Shown here: one piece after another, positions 44,316 through 53,929 of the stretch | How positions within the stretch are numbered: the first letter of the stretch is position 1 | Layout of the letters: every line of letters starts with the position of its first letter | The notes under the pieces: generated by a model | Seen by the model: only the letters and a program-made list of their open reading frames with translations | Database searches by the model: none | Told to the model about the DNA's origin: nothing | Translations under genes and position numbers: made by a program | Assembly: GCF_031455095.1 (NCBI RefSeq) | Contig: NZ_JAVDSB010000002.1 | Coordinates: 124,001 to 188,000, forward strand | Length of the DNA: 64,000 bases | Reading direction: 5' to 3' | From: Paenibacillus_E qinlingensis_A | Lineage (GTDB): Bacteria > Bacillota > Bacilli > Paenibacillales > NBRC-103111

Positions 44316-45221
44316 CTACCATAAGCTTGTCTCCGAATACTTCCGAGCCAGCCGGTTAAAAGCAATCACCAGTATCAGCCCAATCACCGATTGAAACAGG
44401 CTGACTGCCGATGCGAAGCTATAATCGGCATCTAGCAGCCCTCTTCGGTACACAAAAGTGCTGATGACATCTGCTTTATCGTAGACGAGAGGGTTGTAGA
44501 GCAGAATAATTTTCTGAACGCCTAGTTCGAGAATGTGCCCAATTTTAATAATGAATAAAATAATCATGACTGGAATCATCCCGACAAGCGTCACATGGCG
44601 AATTTGCTGCCAGCGGTTCGCTCCGTCAATCTTAGCCGCTTCGTATAGGGTAGGATTGACCCCAGCGATCGCCGCCAAATAAATAATCGTGTCCCAACCG
44701 GCCTTTTGCCATAACTCGGATGCGATATAGATGGGTCGGAACCATTGCGATTCCCCGAGAAACATAATCGGCTTGATTCCGAGTGCCTGAAGCAGATGAT
44801 TCACGATACCTGTCGACGGTGACAAGAAATTAACGATAATGCCGCAGATGACGACAGTTGAAATAAAATGCGGTAAATAGCTTATCGTTTGTGCCAGCCT
44901 TTTAAATAGCGCGAAGCGAAGCTCATGGAACAGAACTGCCAACAGGATAGGCGCCGGAAAGACAACCAGCAGCTCTAGCGCATTCAAAACGAGTGTATTG
45001 CGAATGAGCACCGCTGCATCCGGGGAATCGAAGAACGCCCGAAAATGCTCAAACCCTACCCATTTGCTTCCCCATACCCCTTTAGAGATGGAGTAGTTTT
45101 GGAAAGCCATCAACAAGCCATACATCGGCACATACCTGAATATCAAATAAAACAGCAGCCCGGGAAACATCATGATATATAGCACGCGATCCCGGACGAT
45201 CGTACGGAAGACCAGCTTCAT
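44316..45221 (-). CDS. Carbohydrate ABC transporter permease (LplB-like), locus B
   Basis: 301 residues from ATG 45221 (AAGGAG 9 bases upstream); ATG 45251 with GGGGAG is a possible longer start, and the frame runs back to 45401. Six membrane segments, YVPMYGLLMAFQNYSISKGV and the ATPase-contact loop YEAAKIDGANRWQQIRHVTL. First gene of the locus B importer operon, 60 bases downstream of the -10 at 45282. Confidence 0.92.
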   Translation of the reverse strand: MKLVFRTIVRDRVLYIMMFPGLLFYLIFRYVPMYGLLMAFQNYSISKGVWGSKWVGFEHFRAFFDSPDAAVLIRNTLVLNALELLVVFPAPILLAVLFHELRFALFKRLAQTISYLPHFISTVVICGIIVNFLSPSTGIVNHLLQALGIKPIMFLGESQWFRPIYIASELWQKAGWDTIIYLAAIAGVNPTLYEAAKIDGANRWQQIRHVTLVGMIPVMIILFIIKIGHILELGVQKIILLYNPLVYDKADVISTFVYRRGLLDADYSFASAVSLFQSVIGLILVIAFNRLARKYSETSLW

Positions 45222-45281
45222 CCCCACTATCTCCTTATTCCTTTTTATCATTCGTTGGTCACTCCCCGATCGGATAGCCCT

Positions 45282-45344
45282 ATCATAGCGGCTTGCCGAA
45301 AAGGATGTAAATCTTCGATATTTTCGTGGTTTTGTTTTTTTGCA
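45282..45344 (-). promoter_or_regulatory. Promoter/operator of the locus B importer operon (pairs with 38017-38079)
   Basis: On the minus strand TTTACA (45306-45311), an 18-base spacer and TATGAT (45282-45287). Upstream lies a TGCAAAAAAACAAAACCACG tract that matches the beta-helix operon promoter at the same distance. It starts about 50 bases after the terminator of the PL8-SGNH operon. Confidence 0.75.
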
Positions 45345-45394
45345 TAGCAGATCGAGGACCGTACCGCGCAAAAAACCGTGATCAGCAAAAAAGA

Positions 45395-45438
45395 AAAGCA
45401 CCTTTATCGCACAGTATGCTGTGGGATAAAGGTGCTTT
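45395..45438 (-). terminator. Terminator of the PL8-SGNH operon
   Basis: Long stem AAAGCACCTTTATCGCACAG with CTGTGGGATAAAGGTGCTTT around TATG, one bulged base, followed on the minus strand by TCTTTTTT. Confidence 0.9.
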
Positions 45439-45460
45439 GTCTATCGGTCTACTTCGACAA

Positions 45461-46516
45461 CTACAAGCGACTCTGCATTTCCTCCGCTAATCGTTGACCC
45501 ATCAGAATATGACCATAGTCCGATGGATGAATGAGATCTCCAGCCAACGCTGAGAAATCCGTCAATATCGTTTCCCCTTCTAGCAGATGTAGATTCGGCA
45601 GATCAAGCTGCTGAGAAATGCTTCGGAGCGCCTCTCGGAACTCGCGATTTGCGACTGTCAGCGGATGAGAAGCATCACGTAAAAAGTCTGAGCTGTTTGG
45701 AAACATATTTAGGAGGAAAATCGGTTTACCAGGATGTTTGACAGCTATTTGTTCAACAAGATAACGCGCTCTCCCCGTAAATTCCTCGACCGTAAAATGT
45801 CCCCTCATATTCACGCCTAATTCCAACGTAGCGATTTCCCACCCATTATGAGCCGCCAGGAAGTCTGCCGCTTCCGGCTCGCATAGGCATGCTCCGCCCA
45901 GACCTTTATTCAGCACATCGAGGCCAAGTCTTCTAGCCGCCTGTTGAATGTAAGCCTGATGGTGCAGCGTAGCGCCTGATCCTTGCGTAATGGAAGACCC
46001 GTAGGCAAGCCATCGACGTGCCGGAATTTCATTTGTGAGTGGCGGACGGTGACCATGCCCAAATGTATCCAGTTCATGAAACGCGACCTGGAATCCAGGC
46101 CCACCTAGATAGCTGCGGCTGACGAATATCCGCCACACGTCTGGTGAGAAGCGCCCATCTTGACGCAGCGCTTCGGGGCGCACGCCAGCAAAATCTGCGG
46201 GTACTTCCAGATGGAGCGTTTTCGGTACACCAGCCTCAAGCTGATGCACCGAGTTGACATAATCGCCGTTGTACACGACGATATCTCCTCCTGTGATAGG
46301 TGCGGATAACGTGATCCGAATAACTGGTGCTTCGGTGACAAACCGAATTTCGCAGCCTGTTGACATGGCAGCGATGAAACGGCCTCTTTGGTCGCCTGAA
46401 CGACCAAGCCGGTGGCGTACTTCCTTCGGATAACGCTGCAAGATGTGCCCTGAGAAGGTAGTGGACGGTTCCAGCTCTTCTACATTATGAAATTGGATTT
46501 GTTCAAATATCACCAT
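45461..46516 (-). CDS. SGNH/GDSL-type carbohydrate esterase
   Basis: About 351 residues, no signal peptide. An N-terminal beta-sandwich (about 1-165) precedes an SGNH hydrolase domain with block I WLAYGSSITQGSGA (Ser, about 173), block III-like ELGVNMRG (about 232) and block V HPSDYGHILMG (catalytic Asp-x-x-His at the C-terminus). Likely removes acetyl groups from oligosaccharides in the cytoplasm. ATG 46516 has GAGGGAG upstream; the frame continues to 46594 inside the lyase gene. Located 28 bases after the PL8 lyase stop, so co-transcribed. Confidence 0.85.
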   Translation of the reverse strand: MVIFEQIQFHNVEELEPSTTFSGHILQRYPKEVRHRLGRSGDQRGRFIAAMSTGCEIRFVTEAPVIRITLSAPITGGDIVVYNGDYVNSVHQLEAGVPKTLHLEVPADFAGVRPEALRQDGRFSPDVWRIFVSRSYLGGPGFQVAFHELDTFGHGHRPPLTNEIPARRWLAYGSSITQGSGATLHHQAYIQQAARRLGLDVLNKGLGGACLCEPEAADFLAAHNGWEIATLELGVNMRGHFTVEEFTGRARYLVEQIAVKHPGKPIFLLNMFPNSSDFLRDASHPLTVANREFREALRSISQQLDLPNLHLLEGETILTDFSALAGDLIHPSDYGHILMGQRLAEEMQSRL

Positions 46517-46544
46517 ATCGTCTCTCTCCCTCTTCTCCATTTTT

Positions 46545-49523
46545 CTATTTATCAAATAAGGCTTTGAACGTTTTTCCTTTTGCCCCGCTGACATTCACTG
46601 TGACTTTAATCGTCGGACTTAACTGAGTGACGGTAACTGCAGGATCACTGGAGATGAGACTGCTAGCACTGCGGTTGATTTCGAGCTGAATGGTTCCTGT
46701 ATTCGCTTGTGTCGGGTCAGAGACCGTAAGCTCAATATCGTTCGCCGATTCTAGGGACAGAACGGATGCTTTCTTGTTGCTGGTTAAAAATGCAACACCA
46801 CCGACGTTGATCGTTGCAGCCGTATCCGTCCAGAAGTTAGCACCTACCGCATTCAGGCTCGTTTCCTTAACCGCTTGAGCGCTAGTTGAATTTTCTAGCA
46901 CCGCAATGTCAGGACTTGCGGCGTAGTTGCTCACCTGTGTGCTGGTTTTGTTCGGGAGCAGCACATAAGCATAGTTGGCGTTGGAAGGATTAGAGCCGTG
47001 ATCCAGCCACATCGTTAGGAAATTGCGGGTCAGAGAAGTATTGTCAATGCTTTTGGCATACGTATTCATGCTTGCCCACGTGCCAGTTCGCGCTTCCCGT
47101 AAACCTTTGACCGTTGCTGAACCTGGAAAATAATAACCGATATCCGAATTAGAACCATTGCCGGCAAGATGCATCCAATTGACCCCAGTCATCGTTTCGG
47201 ACCAAGATAGCGAAGTAGATTTCGCTGTATTATTGACGGTCAAAGCGTTATTTCCCGAGCTGTTAATCTTACGATTTTCAACCGTTGTTTCTATCGTCCT
47301 GTTGTCTGTACTCGTGATTCCGGCACCCAACGAGACGATCTCATCATCAAACATAAACCACGATTTTTTGGCTGTGAGCGTATTATTATAGCTATCCAGC
47401 TCCATACCCGATACACCATACGAACCGTTTGTCGTGCCGCCGACCCAATTTTTGCTGCTGGTGTATCCCTGCCCGGAGGAATTTCCTCTGGTCTGTGTAT
47501 CTACCGTTGTTCCTGGAAGTCTGTATTTGTTCACAAGCCCCCAGTATTCATCACTGTACTGTCCAAGGTCATTGTTATATAGATAGGTCATGCCGTCCCC
47601 TGTGTACCAGCCTTTAAGGTTCTCGTTATTAATGGATTCGTAGTTTTTAATCCGACTTGAGGACATGGCTAAAGCAAATCCAAATCCAGGCCGCACATGT
47701 ATGGCACGATCCATGGAGGCGAAGATCTTGGTCGTAATCAGCTCCGCTCTAGCAGTGACACCGGTGTCACCTACGATCTCCTTGGCTTTGCTAATATGAT
47801 AGATGGAGCCAGCGTTAGCATAATAATTGTGGAATGTATCTTGCTGTATCCAATACTTCACCATGCTTTTATACTTAGCCGCATCAAGGGATGGAGCAAA
47901 TTGAGACAGCTGCAGAATAGCGCTAATCGCTTCATTACCTACAACATGATCCTGAGTTTCACGCCGCGAAATACCACGCCCTCTGGACATATCCATCATA
48001 GCGCCTTTATAAATAATAGGCTCAAACGAGTCATATACCCATTTGTACAAATTCTGTGAATTGGTGCTGGTTACGGCCCATGTGGAGCCATCCAGGACAT
48101 ACATGAAGGGAACAATCTCCCGCAACAGTGAGTTTCCATAACCTCCTGTATACGCGAAGCCTGTGTGCTGAATGAACGATCCATCTGTATAAAAGCCGTC
48201 ACCACTCGTTACATAGTCGAACACTTGTGTGAGCGCATCGCGTCCCGCCGCAATCTTCGTGCTGCTATCGACAAGGATACCCCGAATGCCAACAACCTTG
48301 GCTTTCCACACCCGATTAGCCCCAGTGGCCGTCCCTCCGTTAGCCGTTGTCGCACTTGGAGAAAACTGATTCACCGCATTCATATAGTTCGTAATTTGCG
48401 TGGAACTGAGCTGATCGTACAAGAATGTCGTCGTATTGTTAAGCGTCAGTGGAGTTCCGATCTCCCAGTCGAACCAATTCCCTGTTTTGGTCTTGGTTTC
48501 ATTGTATTTGTTCGCATACAGCCAATCGAGACCGCCGATGATATCGGCTAATAGTCCACTATTATGATAAAGACTAGAGCCAATCGAAGAATAGGCCAAG
48601 GCCATAGCTTCTAAGCGCTCATAGGACAACGTCATATAACTGGATTTCGTATTGGCCACAGAAGTCGTTCCATCATCTAGATCTGACCACAAATAGGTGC
48701 GGCCTGCAGACGTATTCATCGTGGATTGATAATCGGATGCCGTCGTCGTCAAAGCGGTCAATTGCGCAGAGATATCCGAATCCGTTGTCGAATAAACTCC
48801 GCCTGTCAGAAAGCTCCGCCATTTCTTTCTTAAGTCCTCGTACTCACTAGAAGGTGCAGTTATGGCGTCTGCGGAAATATTATCCCAATAGACAGTGCCG
48901 GTTTGTGCGGTGGACGTGGAAACTTTAACGTCCGTCAGAGTGCTTACCGCATTTTTCAAGCTTTGATTACTGCTTTTCAATACGCCGTCGATGTATAAGT
49001 CAAAGGTATCGCTACTGGTACGGGCTACGATTTTAACATGGTACCAGGTGTTGGCTGAGTACGTTTGAATGGTCGTCTTGGTGGCGCCATAATAGGTGTA
49101 CACATTACCAGTTTCATCAAAAGCAACCGTAACCGCCTGCAGCCCGGAATTGCCGCTCAGGTAGAATGCGCTGAGCATATTCGTTTGCGCGGACATCACA
49201 TCGAATTCGACGGTGTAAATATCCCCGGATACGGAAAAAGATTTGGCTGCTTCAATCTTTTGCGATGTGCTGGTATCCGTCAATTTCAAGCTTTTATTGA
49301 CGCCGTCCGGTATGTTCGCGACAAGCGCAGTGCCGCCAGTTCCTGTAAGGGTCCAGCCAGATGGTGCGGCACCCGTCGTGCCAGCATTAAAGTTTTCATT
49401 GATGGCTGCGGCGAAAGCTGTACGCGAACCCGTGAAAGCGCTGCCAACACTTAGTAGCATGACGGCCCCTACCATAAGACTAATTGTTCTTTTGGATACA
49501 ATCTCATGCATGTTAAATGTCAT
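46545..49523 (-). CDS. Secreted PL8-family polysaccharide lyase with N-terminal CBM/LamG-like domain
   Basis: About 992 residues. The signal peptide ends near TAFAAAIN (about 38). Residues about 40-225 are a LamG/CBM-like beta-sandwich (YTVEFDVMSAQTNML, WYHVKIVARTSSDTFDLYID). Then the alpha/alpha barrel of PL8 with the catalytic Asn region GNWFDWEIGTPL (about 350), His and Tyr in DGSFIQHTGFAYTGGYGNSL (about 447-466), and Arg in MDMSRGRGISRRE (about 512); beta-sandwich domains complete the protein. PL8 enzymes cleave hyaluronan, chondroitin, alginate or xanthan by beta-elimination; the exact substrate is open. GAGGAGG precedes ATG 49523. First gene of an operon with an SGNH esterase. Confidence 0.9.
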   Translation of the reverse strand: MTFNMHEIVSKRTISLMVGAVMLLSVGSAFTGSRTAFAAAINENFNAGTTGAAPSGWTLTGTGGTALVANIPDGVNKSLKLTDTSTSQKIEAAKSFSVSGDIYTVEFDVMSAQTNMLSAFYLSGNSGLQAVTVAFDETGNVYTYYGATKTTIQTYSANTWYHVKIVARTSSDTFDLYIDGVLKSSNQSLKNAVSTLTDVKVSTSTAQTGTVYWDNISADAITAPSSEYEDLRKKWRSFLTGGVYSTTDSDISAQLTALTTTASDYQSTMNTSAGRTYLWSDLDDGTTSVANTKSSYMTLSYERLEAMALAYSSIGSSLYHNSGLLADIIGGLDWLYANKYNETKTKTGNWFDWEIGTPLTLNNTTTFLYDQLSSTQITNYMNAVNQFSPSATTANGGTATGANRVWKAKVVGIRGILVDSSTKIAAGRDALTQVFDYVTSGDGFYTDGSFIQHTGFAYTGGYGNSLLREIVPFMYVLDGSTWAVTSTNSQNLYKWVYDSFEPIIYKGAMMDMSRGRGISRRETQDHVVGNEAISAILQLSQFAPSLDAAKYKSMVKYWIQQDTFHNYYANAGSIYHISKAKEIVGDTGVTARAELITTKIFASMDRAIHVRPGFGFALAMSSSRIKNYESINNENLKGWYTGDGMTYLYNNDLGQYSDEYWGLVNKYRLPGTTVDTQTRGNSSGQGYTSSKNWVGGTTNGSYGVSGMELDSYNNTLTAKKSWFMFDDEIVSLGAGITSTDNRTIETTVENRKINSSGNNALTVNNTAKSTSLSWSETMTGVNWMHLAGNGSNSDIGYYFPGSATVKGLREARTGTWASMNTYAKSIDNTSLTRNFLTMWLDHGSNPSNANYAYVLLPNKTSTQVSNYAASPDIAVLENSTSAQAVKETSLNAVGANFWTDTAATINVGGVAFLTSNKKASVLSLESANDIELTVSDPTQANTGTIQLEINRSASSLISSDPAVTVTQLSPTIKVTVNVSGAKGKTFKALFDK

Positions 49524-49619
49524 GAACAAGCCTCCTCTTTTTTACTTAAACGTAATCTCTAAATGAACCCGCTTAGCTGGAAATCAACTCCTTTACGACA
49601 GAGGTACCACTTCTAAGAT

Positions 49620-49650
49620 AAAAAAAAGAGACTGTAGAAACAATAGTCAG
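49620..49650 (-). terminator. Terminator of the locus C AraC regulator gene
   Basis: Stem GACTGT / AATAGTC (one G-T pair) with a short loop, followed on the minus strand by eight T residues; about 45 bases after the regulator stop codon. Confidence 0.7.
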
Positions 49651-49695
49651 ATCCACGAATGAATCCTCTAATCGTCCAATCTCTATCAATCGGCT

Positions 49696-52002
49696 TTATT
49701 GTATATAAGTTGATGAATCGGAGGATTGCTGTTTTCTAGCCATTTCCCTGAATTGTCCTGGTGTAATGCTGCGATGCTTCCTGAAAGCACGAATCAGACT
49801 GTTCTCATTCTGGTAGCCGACTTTTACGGCTATATCCGCTATTTTCAGATCGGTCCCTTCCAATTGTGCCTCGATCTCATGCATACGCAGTTCGGTCAAA
49901 TAATCATATAAAGTCCTGTTCATTTCCTGTTTGAAAATGCTGTTGACGGAAGACTTGCTCAGCCCGACAGAATCGGCAATTTCGGATACACCGATATTTT
50001 CATGAAGATGCTGCTTCATATAATGAACCATTTGCTGGACAACCAGATAATCCCGGCTGTTCGAGCGCTGCTCAGATAGCTGTGAGGATTCCTGATACAC
50101 TTGAACAAACACTTGGATAATATCATCGAGATGCATTGTCTTAAACCAAAAACTATTATATCTACGCAGGATACTGAGTTTGGCAATACCTTGTTCGCCG
50201 AAATGAGAAACGAGACCATCCATCAATTGCTGAAAAAAAGAAATAGCTTCAACTGGTGACACGAGCGATTCTTTCATAAATTGTTTTAAAGCATCTAGCA
50301 GCTTGAAGGCAATTTCTTCGTTCCCCCCTTCTAGGCAGGTTAACAAATCCTTTTTCCATAGGGGATCAATCGTCTTATTGTCTTCAGACTCCACTAGTTC
50401 ACTGAACAAGGTAATACTCGAATAGCCTTGATAAAGCCGGTAGGTCAACGCCAACTCCGCTTGCAAACAACTATTGCGCAAGTTTACATAATCGCCAAAT
50501 TCATTCCCCACTGCTGCCGAGACTTCAACATGGATCAGCTTATGAATCGTATCCGCTAAATAGGACAAGTCTTCCTTCAGCAGCTGAATATGTTGCCTCT
50601 CCTCTGTTTTCTGCACAATCAAGAGCAAGTTCAAATCGCGCTCAACGAGGGCAATCCGCCAATGGCTGCCCATGATTTCCTCGGTGACATTTTTAATGGC
50701 AAACCAGAGCAAGTTCTGGTCTTCCTCATTGTAAGAGCTAGTCCATTGATAATACTTATCGATGGATAAGAGAACGGTGAACAACGATTGATCCGTCCAA
50801 TCTGTAAAATGGCGATGCCAACGATCCTTCATTTCCCAAGAGCTCATTCGTCCAGCAATCAAATCATGCATATATTTGGCGTGCAGCTCACTGCGATTAT
50901 GCTTAACTAGACTTGACACATTGGACAAATCCGTCGTCAACTTCACCAAGTAATCCTCCAGATCACGATTTTCCAGATTCGTAGGGTGTGTTTGACCCCC
51001 CAATAGCAAATGCCTGATTCTCCGGACCGGTTTGAACGTAATATAGTGCGTAATAATGATGCCGATAATGCCCGCAATAATGGAAATGATCGATAATCCG
51101 AACACCGCATTTCGAATTGTGCTAACCTTTTGCAATAATCGCTGCTGGGTAATAATAGATACGAATTTCCATCCGGTTATATCCGAAGACACCTGGGAAA
51201 TCAGATAGGTTTCCTTGTCATCGGAGAAATCAAAATACGTCTTATTATTTTGCGAAATAGCTGAGGCAATCCCATCTTGTGATTGAATTCGATTGTTGGT
51301 CTCGTAAATAATATGATTGTTGCTATCTATAACAAATCGGGATGCGTCCGTTTGTGAGGTGTAATTTTCAAATATTTTATCAAAAAGCTTCTTTTTATTC
51401 ACATTGACCATGATAACGCCGACGATGGCATCCTCGCGTACCACGGGTCTGAATAAAGTAATCGTTTCAATTTTTTGCTCCGTGCCGAATTGACTGCTTT
51501 TGGTCCGATCCACGATCGTGAAGCGATTGGGATTTAAATCAGCAATATAACTTTGCCATCCCGTGTCAAACAGATTCGACAGCTGCGAGCTATAGCCATA
51601 AGGAGTACTGCCGACAATTCGTTGACGTACAAGATCATAAATCATGACGGCTTCAACCGCTGGAGACACGGTAAGATTGTCTAGATACTCGACCAAGTGG
51701 GCAATTTCCGTTTGCTGCATATCTGATACGGGATTCAGAAACTGATAGGTCAACTTGGATAATAAAATATTAACGCCGATTTGATCTGCTGTGTTGATCG
51801 AGTTATTGACGGCTTCCATTCCGAGGCGGAGCAGGTGAATCTGCGGCTCGCTGACTTCCCCCTGCAGCACGGACTTGCTGCTCACATAGGAAGTCGAACC
51901 TGCTGTCGTAATAATAATGAACATGCCTATCGTTAAGAGAAGTATGAGTCGTGAACTTCGGTTAGAATGAAAGTAGTCATACCAGCTTTTCATCGTTTTC
52001 AA
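49696..52002 (-). CDS. Membrane-bound AraC-family regulator (YesS type), locus C
   Basis: 768 residues. Membrane segment near 18-40, extracellular dCache-like sensor (QIHLLRLGMEAVNNSINTAD onward), second segment near 300-322, linker, and AraC helix-turn-helix pair at the C-terminus (VSEIADSVGLSKSSVNSIFK, IADIAVKVGYQNENSLIRAF). It probably senses sugar outside the cell and activates the divergent importer operon and perhaps the PL8 lyase operon. The start is TTG 52002 with GGGGGGA upstream; ATG 51993 is possible. Confidence 0.92.
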   Translation of the reverse strand: MKTMKSWYDYFHSNRSSRLILLLTIGMFIIITTAGSTSYVSSKSVLQGEVSEPQIHLLRLGMEAVNNSINTADQIGVNILLSKLTYQFLNPVSDMQQTEIAHLVEYLDNLTVSPAVEAVMIYDLVRQRIVGSTPYGYSSQLSNLFDTGWQSYIADLNPNRFTIVDRTKSSQFGTEQKIETITLFRPVVREDAIVGVIMVNVNKKKLFDKIFENYTSQTDASRFVIDSNNHIIYETNNRIQSQDGIASAISQNNKTYFDFSDDKETYLISQVSSDITGWKFVSIITQQRLLQKVSTIRNAVFGLSIISIIAGIIGIIITHYITFKPVRRIRHLLLGGQTHPTNLENRDLEDYLVKLTTDLSNVSSLVKHNRSELHAKYMHDLIAGRMSSWEMKDRWHRHFTDWTDQSLFTVLLSIDKYYQWTSSYNEEDQNLLWFAIKNVTEEIMGSHWRIALVERDLNLLLIVQKTEERQHIQLLKEDLSYLADTIHKLIHVEVSAAVGNEFGDYVNLRNSCLQAELALTYRLYQGYSSITLFSELVESEDNKTIDPLWKKDLLTCLEGGNEEIAFKLLDALKQFMKESLVSPVEAISFFQQLMDGLVSHFGEQGIAKLSILRRYNSFWFKTMHLDDIIQVFVQVYQESSQLSEQRSNSRDYLVVQQMVHYMKQHLHENIGVSEIADSVGLSKSSVNSIFKQEMNRTLYDYLTELRMHEIEAQLEGTDLKIADIAVKVGYQNENSLIRAFRKHRSITPGQFREMARKQQSSDSSTYIQ

Positions 52003-52214
52003 CAGGCAGTTCCCCCCTTTCTAGATGCCTCAACTTATCGTCAAATCAACAGCTTTCGTTACTTCAAACCTTTAGTTACATTATAAGTATTCTTCATTAA
52101 ATATACAGCCGTCAAGAGGCCTCCGAGCAATATTCCATTCCAACAGCGGATATGCATAAACAATAATTGGCGTCAGTTTTGGCGAATTGGCCTATATTTA
52201 AGCGTTTTCAACTA

Positions 52215-52244
52215 TTGATAGCATCGTTCCAAGCATCTTATGAT
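52215..52244 (+). promoter_or_regulatory. Sigma-A type promoter of the locus C importer
   Basis: TTGATA (52215-52220), an 18-base spacer and TATGAT (52239-52244), about 40 bases before the start codon. Upstream of it TTGGCG occurs twice (about 52164 and 52177) followed by TTGG, a possible activator site in the 282-base divergent gap. Confidence 0.65.
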
Positions 52245-52284
52245 ACAGGTGTATCGAGCAAAAGAACAGAAGAGGGGTTGACGT

Positions 52285-53850
52285 ATGAAACAATTACGTT
52301 GGAGAAATTTGGCAAGTTCCGGAGCATTAGTTGTAATAGCAACATCGTTAGTTATAGGCTGCAGCAATAATGCTCCCGCACCAACTAGTGGCGCTGCCGA
52401 TGCCAAAAAGGTAGAAAAAATAAGAGTATTCCGAGGACCCATTGATCCTCCTCTGCCTGATACTAACAATAAGTATACACAGTATTTCATCAAGCAGCTT
52501 GGGATCGAGCCTGTTTATGAAACCGCACCTTGGGGCGGCGGAGCGGATTATGCCCAGAAGCTGCAGACGATGATTGCATCCGGCGATCTGCCGGACATTA
52601 TCAGGCCGATGAATGGCGTCGAACAGACGCTGATTACGCAAGGTGGAGCTCTAGCGCTCGATGAATTGCTGCCCAAGTATGCGCCAAACTTATGGAAGTA
52701 CTTTCCGAAAGAGATCTGGGATATCGTTCGCTCTACCTCCCCAGACGGCAAGATTTATTACATTCCTTCCCTGCAAAATACGAATAACCGTGGTTTGATT
52801 TTACGAACGGACTGGTTGAAGAACGTGGGACTGGGTCTCCCTGAGACACAAGATCAATTTGTCGAGATGCTGCGGGCTTTCCGGGACAAAGATCCTAACG
52901 GCAACGGGAAAAAGGATGAAATTCCAACAAGCGGACGCGAGCAAGGCCGGTGGATGGATCATATTTTTGCCATGTACGGGGTGGCGATGTGGGAAGGTTA
53001 TCCAGAATGGGATTTAATCGATGGTAAGCTTCAATATTCAGGGATTCAGCCTAATATGAAGGAAGCGATTAAGTTCGCTCGTGATCTGTACAAGGAAAAG
53101 CTGCTGGATAACGAAACCTTCCTCAATAAACAAGAAGTCTGGACTGGTAAAATCCTGAACGATACGGTAGGGGCTTTCTATCATATCGTAGATAGTACCA
53201 TCACAGTCGGGGGCTATGAGGGCTTAAGGAAGAAAAATCCGAACGCGGATTTCACCATGGTGCCCGTTCCTAAAGTTACTGGCTATAACGGCTTCTACTC
53301 GCTGAAAAGATTCGGATTCGTGGAATGGGTCATTCCCAAAAAAGCAGAGGCTAAAGCCGCTTCCGTATTGAAATATCTCGACTTTTATTACACACCGGAA
53401 GGTGTTGATTTTAACTCCTACGGACTTGAGAATGACAGCTTCGTGATGGAAAACGGGAAAAAGAAATATTTACCGGACAAAGATACGACGGAAAATTGGA
53501 CACAGCGTAAAACGATTTTCTCCGCATCCGTCAGTACATTTGATTACAAGTCCAAAGTAGCCGAGCTAACGATTAAATATCCAACCCGCTATAAAGACAT
53601 GATCGAGATGTACGATCGGATTAACAAAACGACCAAAGTACTCGCAGGTGATGGCATGCCAATCAGCGTATACGACGGTTTCGCGGATATTAAAACGCAT
53701 AAGTTGTTCCAGCAGTACATGGCCAACATTATTATCGGTGAATGGCCGATTGAGAAGTTCGACGAATTGGTTAAAAAATGGAATGAATCCGGCGGAACGG
53801 AAGTAACCAAACGCGCCAATGAGTGGTATCAGAAAGTAAACAAGAAGTAA
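52285..53850 (+). CDS. Extracellular carbohydrate-binding lipoprotein (LplA-like), locus C
   Basis: 521 residues. Signal with lipobox LVIGCSNN (Cys about 26). The body includes YAQKLQTMIASGDLPDIIRP, DKDPNGNGKKDEIPTSG (an EF-hand-like calcium loop common in this family) and YTPEGVDFNSYGLEND. AAGAGGGG lies before ATG 52285. Its operon continues with two permeases and is divergent from the locus C regulator. Likely imports unsaturated oligosaccharides released by the PL8 lyase, which is inference from position. Confidence 0.92.
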   Translation: MKQLRWRNLASSGALVVIATSLVIGCSNNAPAPTSGAADAKKVEKIRVFRGPIDPPLPDTNNKYTQYFIKQLGIEPVYETAPWGGGADYAQKLQTMIASGDLPDIIRPMNGVEQTLITQGGALALDELLPKYAPNLWKYFPKEIWDIVRSTSPDGKIYYIPSLQNTNNRGLILRTDWLKNVGLGLPETQDQFVEMLRAFRDKDPNGNGKKDEIPTSGREQGRWMDHIFAMYGVAMWEGYPEWDLIDGKLQYSGIQPNMKEAIKFARDLYKEKLLDNETFLNKQEVWTGKILNDTVGAFYHIVDSTITVGGYEGLRKKNPNADFTMVPVPKVTGYNGFYSLKRFGFVEWVIPKKAEAKAASVLKYLDFYYTPEGVDFNSYGLENDSFVMENGKKKYLPDKDTTENWTQRKTIFSASVSTFDYKSKVAELTIKYPTRYKDMIEMYDRINKTTKVLAGDGMPISVYDGFADIKTHKLFQQYMANIIIGEWPIEKFDELVKKWNESGGTEVTKRANEWYQKVNKK

Positions 53851-53929
53851 CATAGCGCGGGAGAGGTCTCCAGCAGGAGCCCTCCCCTTCCTTTCAAGCC
53901 ATGTGATTAGCGAATGAGAAGGAGGCACC

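Noticed and set aside
49530..49620. Third copy of the 36-bp element before the PL8 lyase
   Set aside because: Only a short TACCTCTGTC word resembles it, and its distance to a possible -10 does not agree with the two real copies.
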